A stretch of 64,000 nucleotides of DNA from Bradyrhizobium cenepequi (GTDB lineage Bacteria > Pseudomonadota > Alphaproteobacteria > Rhizobiales > Xanthobacteraceae). Shown here one piece after another: positions 58,488 through 64,000 of this stretch (within the stretch, counting starts at the first letter, position 1; every line of letters begins with the position of its first letter). The position numbers and the translations under genes are program-made. Where the stretch lies: contig NZ_JAGKJI010000016.1 of assembly GCF_020329485.1 (NCBI RefSeq), forward strand, positions 1 to 64,000, given 5' to 3'. The notes beneath the pieces were generated by a model. The model made no database searches. It was not told the origin of the DNA and saw nothing but the letters and a program-made list of their open reading frames with translations.

Positions 58488-59671
58488 CCGACGCCGTTAT
58501 CGTCTCCACCGCCCGCACGCCGATCGGCAAGGCCTATCGCGGCGCGCTCAACGTCACCGAAGGCGCGACCCTGCTCGGCCACGCCATTAGCGAAGCGGTC
58601 GCCCGCGCCAAGGTCGATCCGAAAGAGATCGAGGACGTGGTGATGGGCGCGGCGCTGCAGCAGGGCTCGACCGGTGGCAACATCGCGCGCAAGGCGCTGC
58701 TCCGCGCCGGCCTTCCCGTGACTGTCGCCGGCACCACCATCGACCGGCAATGTGCCTCCGGCCTGCAAGCGATCGCGCTTGCGGCACGCTCGATCCTGTT
58801 CGACGGCGTCGAGATCGCGGTCGGCGGCGGCGGTGAATCGATCAGCCTGGTGCAGAACGACAAGATCAACACTTTCCACGCACAGGACCCGGCGCTTCTG
58901 AAGATCAAGGGCGACGTCTACATGCCCATGATCGACACCGCCGAAGTGGTCGCCAAGCGCTACAACATCTCGCGGGAGAAGCAGGACGAATATTCGCTGG
59001 AGAGCCAGCGTCGCACCGCGGCCGCGCAGCAGGGCGGCAAGTTCAAGGACGAGCTGGCGCCGATCACGACCAGGATGGCGGTGACCGACAAGGCGACCGG
59101 CGAAGTCTCCTACAAGGACGTGACGCTGTCGCAGGACGAAGGCCCGCGGCCCGACACGACAGCCGAAGGTCTTGCCGGCCTGAAGCCCGTGCGAGGCGAA
59201 GGTTTCATGATCACCGCCGGCAATGCCAGCCAGCTTTCCGATGGCGCCAGCGCGACCGTGATCATGAGCGACAAGGAAGCGGCCAAGCGCGGCCTGAAGC
59301 CGCTCGGCATCTTCCGCGGCTTCGTCTCTGCGGGCTGCGAACCCGACGAGATGGGCATCGGCCCGGTCTTCGCCGTGCCGCGGCTTCTGAAGCGTCATGG
59401 CCTGAAGGTCGAGGACATCGACCTCTGGGAGCTCAACGAAGCCTTCGCCGTGCAGGTGCTCTATTGCCGCGACAAGCTCGGCATCGACCCTGACAAGCTC
59501 AACGTCAATGGCGGCGCGATCGCGGTCGGCCATCCCTACGGCATGTCGGGCGCGCGTCTCACTGGCCACGCCTTGATCGAAGGCCGCCGCCGCAAGGCGA
59601 AGTATGCTGTCGTGACCATGTGCGTCGGTGGCGGCATGGGCGCGGCCGGCTTGTTCGAGGTGGTGCACTAA
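58484..59671 (+). CDS. pimB: Acetyl-CoA acyltransferase / thiolase (PimB-like)
   Basis: A 395-residue thiolase that cleaves 3-ketoacyl-CoA with CoA. The nucleophile Cys90 sits in TIDRQCASGLQAIALAARSI. The other catalytic parts are the His in VGHPYGMSGARLTGH near residue 349 and the Cys in VVTMCVGGGMGAAGLFEVV near 380. The ATG overlaps the pimA stop by 4 bp and has an AGGAGGT Shine-Dalgarno. It completes the beta-oxidation cycle of the operon. Confidence 0.92.
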   Translation: MTDAVIVSTARTPIGKAYRGALNVTEGATLLGHAISEAVARAKVDPKEIEDVVMGAALQQGSTGGNIARKALLRAGLPVTVAGTTIDRQCASGLQAIALAARSILFDGVEIAVGGGGESISLVQNDKINTFHAQDPALLKIKGDVYMPMIDTAEVVAKRYNISREKQDEYSLESQRRTAAAQQGGKFKDELAPITTRMAVTDKATGEVSYKDVTLSQDEGPRPDTTAEGLAGLKPVRGEGFMITAGNASQLSDGASATVIMSDKEAAKRGLKPLGIFRGFVSAGCEPDEMGIGPVFAVPRLLKRHGLKVEDIDLWELNEAFAVQVLYCRDKLGIDPDKLNVNGGAIAVGHPYGMSGARLTGHALIEGRRRKAKYAVVTMCVGGGMGAAGLFEVVH

Positions 59672-59769
59672 CGCCCTCGTCCCGGCGAACCGTCGGTGCT
59701 TATGCATCCCCGCTTTCGCGGTGACGACAACGAGGGATAACGAAGTTCATTCGCTCACAGGAGGATCCG

Positions 59770-60960
59770 ATGGATCTCGCTTTCACCAAGGAAGAAGTGG
59801 CGTTTCGCGAGGAAGTGCGGGCGTTCTTCAGGGATAACGTGCCGCCGGATACGCGGCGGAAGATGCAGGAGGGCCGTCATCTCTCCAAGGACGAGATGGT
59901 CACCTGGTGGCGCATCCTGAACAAGAAGGGTTGGGGCGTCTCGCACTGGCCGAAGGAGTATGGCGGCACCGGCTGGACATCCGTGCAGCATTACATCTTC
60001 AACGAGGAGCTGCAGTCCTATCCGGCGCCGCAGCCGCTCGCCTTCGGCGTCAGCATGGTCGGCCCGGTCATCTACACCTTCGGCAACGAGGAGCAGAAGA
60101 AGCAATACCTGCCGCGCATCGCCAATGTCGACGACTGGTGGTGCCAGGGCTTCTCCGAGCCGGGCTCGGGTTCGGACCTCGCCTCGCTCCGCACCAAGGC
60201 CGAGCGCAAGGGCGACAAGTGGATCATCAACGGCCAGAAGACCTGGACCACGCTGGCGCAGCATGCCGACATGATCTTCTGCCTGTGCCGCACCGATCCG
60301 AGCGCGAAGAAGCAGATGGGCATTTCCTTCATCGTGTTCACCATGAAGTCGAAGGGCGTCACGGTTCGTCCGATCCAGACCATCGACGGCGGCCATGAGG
60401 TCAACGAAGTATTCTTCGACAATGTCGAGGTCCCGATCGAGAACCTGATCGGCGAGGAGAACAAGGGCTGGGATTACGCCAAGTTCCTGCTTGGCAACGA
60501 GCGTACCGGCATTGCGCGGGTCGGCGTCTCCAAGGAGCGCATCCGCCGCATCAAGGAGCTCGCCTCCAAGGTCGAGTCCGGCGGCCGGCCGGTGATCCAG
60601 GATCCCAGCTTCCGCGAGAAGCTCTCGGCCTGCGAGATCGAGCTGAAGGCGCTGGAATTGACCCAGCTCCGCGTCGTCGCCGACGAAGGCAAGCACGGCA
60701 AGGGCAAGCCCAACCCGGCATCGTCAGTGCTCAAGATCAAGGGCTCGGAAATCCAGCAGACCACGACCGAGCTGTTGATGGAAGTGATCGGCCCGTTCGC
60801 CGCGCCCTATGACGTGCATGGCGACGACGGCTCGAACGAGGCCATGGATTGGACCGCCCAGATCGCGCCGAGCTACTTCAACAACCGGAAGGTCTCGATC
60901 TACGGCGGCTCCAACGAGATTCAGCGCAACATCATCGCCAAGGCGGTGCTGGGGCTTTGA
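59770..60960 (+). CDS. pimC: Acyl-CoA dehydrogenase, large subunit type (PimC-like)
   Basis: A 396-residue FAD-dependent acyl-CoA dehydrogenase. Family parts are VAFREEVRAFFRDNVPPDTR, HWPKEYGGTGWTSVQHYIFN, GFSEPGSGSDLASLRTKAER, and the C-terminal SIYGGSNEIQRNIIAKAVLG. It would introduce the 2,3 double bond into the CoA ester and pass electrons to ETF. An AGGAGG Shine-Dalgarno precedes the ATG. It is followed, after a repeat, by a second, smaller dehydrogenase; the pair matches pimC/pimD. Confidence 0.9.
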   Translation: MDLAFTKEEVAFREEVRAFFRDNVPPDTRRKMQEGRHLSKDEMVTWWRILNKKGWGVSHWPKEYGGTGWTSVQHYIFNEELQSYPAPQPLAFGVSMVGPVIYTFGNEEQKKQYLPRIANVDDWWCQGFSEPGSGSDLASLRTKAERKGDKWIINGQKTWTTLAQHADMIFCLCRTDPSAKKQMGISFIVFTMKSKGVTVRPIQTIDGGHEVNEVFFDNVEVPIENLIGEENKGWDYAKFLLGNERTGIARVGVSKERIRRIKELASKVESGGRPVIQDPSFREKLSACEIELKALELTQLRVVADEGKHGKGKPNPASSVLKIKGSEIQQTTTELLMEVIGPFAAPYDVHGDDGSNEAMDWTAQIAPSYFNNRKVSIYGGSNEIQRNIIAKAVLGL

Positions 60961-60961
60961 T

Positions 60962-61113
60962 TCTTTCCCTCTCCCCGCTCTTCGCGGGGAGAGGGTTGGG
61001 GTGAGGGGCTGCCTCCGCGAACAACGGTGAAAGTTGTGCCCGCAGAGAGTCCCCTCACCCGGATCGCATCTTGCGATGCGATCCGACCTCTCCCCGCAAG
61101 CGGGGCGAGGTGA
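60962..61113. repeat. Composite palindromic repeat between pimC and pimD
   Basis: A hairpin CCCTCTCCCCGC-TCTTC-GCGGGGAGAGGG at 60967-60995 is followed by GGGGTGAGGGG. An inverted partner starts CCCCTCACCCGGATCGCATC at 61052, contains the CGGATCGCATC/GATGCGATCCG hairpin, and ends CCTCTCCCCGCAAGCGGGGC. A second copy lies at 63191-63328. Confidence 0.8.
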
Positions 61114-61155
61114 AGAGTCTCCACCGCGCAAATGCCAGTTAGCTGAGGAATAGAG

Positions 61156-62298
61156 ATGGATTTTGATTTGTCCGAGGAGCAGCGCCTGCTGAAAGAAAGC
61201 GTCGACGGTCTTCTGACCGACGCCTACGATTTCGAGCAGCGCAAGAAGTACATGAAGGAGAAGGGCGGCTGGAGCAAAGCCGTCTGGAGCAAGCTCGCCG
61301 AGCAGGGCCTGCTCGGTCTGCCCTTCGCCGAAAGTGATGGCGGGTTCGGCGCCGGCGGGGTCGAGACCATGATCGTGATGGAAGCGCTCGGCAAGGCGCT
61401 GGTGGTCGAGCCCTATCTCGCCACTGTCGTGATCGGCGGCGGCTTCCTGCGCCATGGCGGCTCGGCCGAACAGAAGGCCGCGCACATTCCCGGCATCATC
61501 GACGGCAGCAAGACCTTTGCGTTCGCGCAGCTCGAAAAGAACTCGCGTTACGACCTGTTCGACGTCACCACCACCGCCAAGAAGAAGGGCGCTGGCTGGG
61601 TCATCGACGGCGAGAAGTTCGTCGTCCTCAACGGCGAGAACGCCGACACGCTGATCGTGACCGCCCGCACCAAGGGTGAGCGGCGCGACAGAAACGGCAT
61701 CGGCCTGTTCCTGGTGCCGGCGAGTGCCAAGGGCATCAGCAGGAAGGGTTATCCGACGCAGGACGGCCTGCACGCTGCCGACATCAGCTTCACCGGCGTG
61801 GAAGTCGGCAGCGATGCCGCGATCGGTAACCCCGAGGACTCGCTCGCGCTGATCGAGCGGGTGGTCGACGAAGCCCGCGTCGCGCTGTGCGCGGAAGCGG
61901 TCGGTGCGATGGATGAGTCGCTCAAGGAGACCGTCGAATACATCAAGACGCGCAAACAGTTTGGCGTTGCGATCGGCTCATTCCAGAGCCTGCAGCACCG
62001 CGCCTCCGACATGTTCGTCGCGGCCGAGCAGGCCCGCTCGATGTCGATGTTCGCGACCATGGCTGGTGACTTCGAGGACGCCAAGGAGCGCGCCAGCGCG
62101 ATCGCAGCGGCCAAGGTGCAGATCGGCAAGTCGCTGAAGCTTGTCGGCCAGCAGTCGATCCAGCTCCATGGCGGCATCGGCATGACCATGGAGGCCAAGA
62201 TCGGTCACTACTTCAAGCGCCTGACCATGATCGAGAACACCTTCGGCGACACCGAGTATCACCTGCGCCGCGTCGCTGACGCGGGCGGGTTGATCTAG
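61156..62298 (+). CDS. pimD: Acyl-CoA dehydrogenase, small subunit type (PimD-like)
   Basis: A 380-residue acyl-CoA dehydrogenase of the PimD type: MDFDLSEEQRLLKESVDGLL, LGLPFAESDGGFGAGGVETM, GWVIDGEKFVVLNGENADTL, YIKTRKQFGVAIGSFQSLQH and IQLHGGIGMTMEAKIGHYFK. It likely forms a hetero-oligomer with PimC, as paired dehydrogenases of this group do. A GAGGAA Shine-Dalgarno lies just upstream. The 195-bp gap to pimC is filled by a repeat, so operon continuity is inferred from order rather than spacing. Confidence 0.9.
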   Translation: MDFDLSEEQRLLKESVDGLLTDAYDFEQRKKYMKEKGGWSKAVWSKLAEQGLLGLPFAESDGGFGAGGVETMIVMEALGKALVVEPYLATVVIGGGFLRHGGSAEQKAAHIPGIIDGSKTFAFAQLEKNSRYDLFDVTTTAKKKGAGWVIDGEKFVVLNGENADTLIVTARTKGERRDRNGIGLFLVPASAKGISRKGYPTQDGLHAADISFTGVEVGSDAAIGNPEDSLALIERVVDEARVALCAEAVGAMDESLKETVEYIKTRKQFGVAIGSFQSLQHRASDMFVAAEQARSMSMFATMAGDFEDAKERASAIAAAKVQIGKSLKLVGQQSIQLHGGIGMTMEAKIGHYFKRLTMIENTFGDTEYHLRRVADAGGLI

Positions 62299-62302
62299 GT
62301 CT

Positions 62303-62387
62303 CGTCATTGCGAGGAGCATCAGCGACGAAGCAATCCACTCTTCCCCGGGTGGTGAGATGGATTGCTTCGCTGCGCTTGCAATGACG
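62303..62387. repeat. Dispersed inverted repeat CGTCATTGCGAGGAGC / GCTTGCAATGACG
   Basis: The left half CGTCATTGCGAGGAGC and GCGACGAAGCAATCCA faces the right half TGGATTGCTTCGCTGCGCTTG ending CAATGACG (62359-62387). It is a well-known type of extragenic palindrome in this bacterial group. It occupies the whole pimD-SDR gap. Confidence 0.8.
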
Positions 62388-62412
62388 AAGAAAATTCAGG
62401 GAGAAAACAACA

Positions 62413-63186
62413 ATGAAAAACACCCCGTTCGATCTCACCGGAAAGGTCGCCGTCATCACCGGCTCAAGCCGCGGCATCGGCCGCGCCTCCGCCGAACTGC
62501 TGGCGAAGCTCGGCGCCAAGGTGGTGATCTCCTCGCGCAAGGCGGACGCGTGCAAGGAAGTGGCCGACGGCATCAAGGCGGCCGGCGGCGATGCGCACGT
62601 GATCTCCTGCAATATCTCGCGCCGCGAAGAGGTGGAAGCGCTGATCGCGGGCGCGACCAAGCATTACGGCAAGATCGACATCCTCGTCTGCAACGCCGCG
62701 GTGAACCCCTATTACGGCCCGCTGCTCGACATCAAGGATGAGGCCTTCGACAAGATCATGGGCTCTAACGTCAAGAGCAATATCTGGCTCTGCGCGCTGG
62801 CGATCCCGCAGATGGCCGAGCGCGGCAATGGCTCGGTCGTCATCATCTCCTCGATCGGCGGATTGCGCGGCTCGACCGTGATCGGCGCCTATGGCATCTC
62901 GAAGGCCGCCGACTTCGCGCTGTGCCGCAGCCTCGCCGGCGAATGGGGACCGAAGGGCGTGCGCGTCAATTGCGTCGCACCAGGCCTGGTCAAGACCGAT
63001 TTCGCCCGCGCGCTCTGGGAAGACGCCGATCTCCTGAAGCGGCGCACAGCCACCACGCCACTGCGCCGCATCGGTGAGCCCGACGAGATCGCCGGCGCAG
63101 TCGCCTATCTCGCCTCCGACGCCTCCACCTTCATGACCGGCCAGACCATCGTTATCGATGGCGGCGTCACGACGGCGGCGGTGTAG
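62413..63186 (+). CDS. SDR-family oxidoreductase at the end of the pim operon
   Basis: A 257-residue short-chain dehydrogenase: NAD(P) site AVITGSSRGIGRASAELLAK, NNAG-equivalent ILVCNAAVNPYYGP, catalytic Ser in IISSIGGLRGS and AYGISKAADFALCRSL for Tyr/Lys. The C-terminus VAYLASDASTFMTGQTIVID is typical. It resembles the DHRS4-like group. A GGGAGAA Shine-Dalgarno precedes the ATG. Being last in the pim gene run, it may occupy the pimE position, but I cannot confirm that and leave the symbol blank. The substrate is unknown. Confidence 0.88.
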   Translation: MKNTPFDLTGKVAVITGSSRGIGRASAELLAKLGAKVVISSRKADACKEVADGIKAAGGDAHVISCNISRREEVEALIAGATKHYGKIDILVCNAAVNPYYGPLLDIKDEAFDKIMGSNVKSNIWLCALAIPQMAERGNGSVVIISSIGGLRGSTVIGAYGISKAADFALCRSLAGEWGPKGVRVNCVAPGLVKTDFARALWEDADLLKRRTATTPLRRIGEPDEIAGAVAYLASDASTFMTGQTIVIDGGVTTAAV

Positions 63187-63190
63187 CCTG

Positions 63191-63328
63191 TCTCCCTCGT
63201 CCCGCTCTTGCGGGGAGAGGGTCGGGATGAGGGACTGCCTCCATGCACTCCGAACACCGTGAATGAGGCGCGTCCCCTCACCCGGCGCTACGCGCCGACC
63301 TCTCCCCGCAAGAGCGGGGCGAGGTTGA
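63191..63328. repeat. Second copy of the composite palindromic repeat
   Basis: It starts CCCTCGTCCCGCTCTTGCGG with GGGGAGAGGGTCGGGATGAG, and ends with CCCCTCACCCGGCGCTACG, CGCCGACCTCTCCCCGC and AAGAGCGGGGCGAGG. Compared with 60962-61113, the inner hairpin is CGGCGC-TAC-GCGCCG instead of the GGATCGCATC hairpin. Confidence 0.8.
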
Positions 63329-63411
63329 GCAAGTGGCTCGACCTGAGATATTGACGTTCCAGCGCCAATCCGCTCCCTTGGCGCAAACCATCACCCTTGG
63401 GAAGGAGCGCC

Positions 63412-64000
63412 ATGTCCTTTGTGCTGGCCATCGATCAGGGCACCACGTCCTCGCGCGCCATCGTGTTCCGCAGCGATATCTCCATCGCGGCGGTGGCACA
63501 GCAGGAGTTCCCGCAGCATTTCCCTGCCTCCGGCTGGGTCGAGCATGAACCGGAGGATATCTGGACCTCGACGATTGCCACCTGCCGCAACGCACTGGAG
63601 AAGGCCGGCCTGACGGCGAAAGACATCGCCGCGATCGGCATCACCAACCAGCGCGAGACGACCGTGGTGTGGGACCGCGCCACGGGTAAGGCGGTTCACC
63701 GCGCCATCGTCTGGCAGGACCGCCGCACCGCGGATTTCTGCGCCCGCCTGAAGGCCGAGGGCCATGAGCCGATGATCACCGCCAAGACCGGACTGATCAT
63801 CGACCCCTATTTCTCCGGCACCAAGGTGGCCTGGATTCTCGACTGCGTGCCCGGCGCGCGCGAACGCGCCGAGCGCGGCGAGCTTCTGTTCGGCACCGTC
63901 GATTGCTATCTCCTGTGGCGGCTGACCGGCGGCAAGGTGCACGCGACCGACGCTACCAACGTCTGCCGCACCTTGCTCTTCAACATCCACACCGGGGAAT
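63412..64000 (+). CDS. glpK: Glycerol kinase, N-terminal part (runs off right edge)
   Basis: The ATG at 63412 with GAAGGAG upstream opens a frame to the window end, about 196 codons. The opening FVLAIDQGTTSSRAIVFRSD is the phosphate-binding motif of FGGY kinases. GWVEHEPEDIWTSTI, GITNQRETTVVWDRATGKAV and IVWQDRRTADFC are glycerol-kinase-specific, and DPYFSGTKVAWILD is present. GlpK converts glycerol to glycerol-3-phosphate. The C-terminal half is outside the window. It stands apart from the pim operon across a repeat, so it is probably a separate unit. Confidence 0.95.
   Translation, partial: MSFVLAIDQGTTSSRAIVFRSDISIAAVAQQEFPQHFPASGWVEHEPEDIWTSTIATCRNALEKAGLTAKDIAAIGITNQRETTVVWDRATGKAVHRAIVWQDRRTADFCARLKAEGHEPMITAKTGLIIDPYFSGTKVAWILDCVPGARERAERGELLFGTVDCYLLWRLTGGKVHATDATNVCRTLLFNIHTGE

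Overview
The window is chromosomal DNA from a high-GC alphaproteobacterium, almost certainly Bradyrhizobium or a close relative in the Nitrobacteraceae. I base this on the ruvC-ruvA-ruvB order with yebC upstream, a membrane-anchored CycM cytochrome, a p-coumarate (cou) locus and a dicarboxylate (pim) operon laid out as I remember them from Rhodopseudomonas palustris, and several dispersed palindromic repeat families typical of this group. No database search was possible, so names rest on motifs, lengths and gene order.

Layout. 0-3.5 kb: the 5' end of an IS5-type transposase at the left edge, then ruvB, ruvA, ruvC and yebC, all on the minus strand. 3.7-14.8 kb: an accessory stretch with a soluble chemoreceptor, an orphan cytochrome c domain, a LysR regulator followed by a CoA-transferase / HMG-CoA-lyase-type / MFS catabolic operon, a polytopic GT-C-like membrane protein, a secreted CHRD-RTX protein and a LysE exporter. 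14.9-22.6 kb: a peptide/microcin-C-type ABC importer (two binding proteins, yejB, yejE, yejF) on the minus strand. 22.8-31.4 kb: housekeeping genes cycM, kdsB, pheA, a luciferase-like monooxygenase, metF and metH. 31.4-32.4 kb: about 1 kb of non-coding, repeat-packed DNA. 32.4-41.8 kb: a hydroxycinnamate locus with couA, couB, a dehydrogenase, a thioesterase and couP on the plus strand, a convergent ABC transporter on the minus strand and a MarR regulator at the far end. 41.9-54.3 kb (minus strand): an IclR regulator, a Liv-type ABC transporter (livG-F-H-M), five consecutive paralogous binding-protein genes separated by four related terminators, and a glycerate 2-kinase. 54.5-63.2 kb: the pim-type beta-oxidation operon (pimF, A, B, C, D plus an SDR), divergent from the IclR gene. 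63.4 kb to the end: the start of glpK.

How it works together. Two aromatic/dicarboxylate catabolic modules, each with its own Liv-type importer and regulator, lie within 31 kb. The cou module would import a hydroxycinnamate, activate it to a CoA ester, hydrate and oxidise it and release an acid by thioesterase action. The pim module would activate a dicarboxylate or fatty acid and degrade it by dehydrogenation, hydration, oxidation and thiolysis. The neighbouring five-receptor importer shares its intergenic control region with pim, so it may supply pim substrates.

The most unusual features are the five tandem receptor genes with copied terminators, the palindromes placed at both ends of the cou locus and in the pim control region, a 15-bp in-frame triplet repeat at the pimF start, and the structured repeat cluster at 31.4-32.4 kb.
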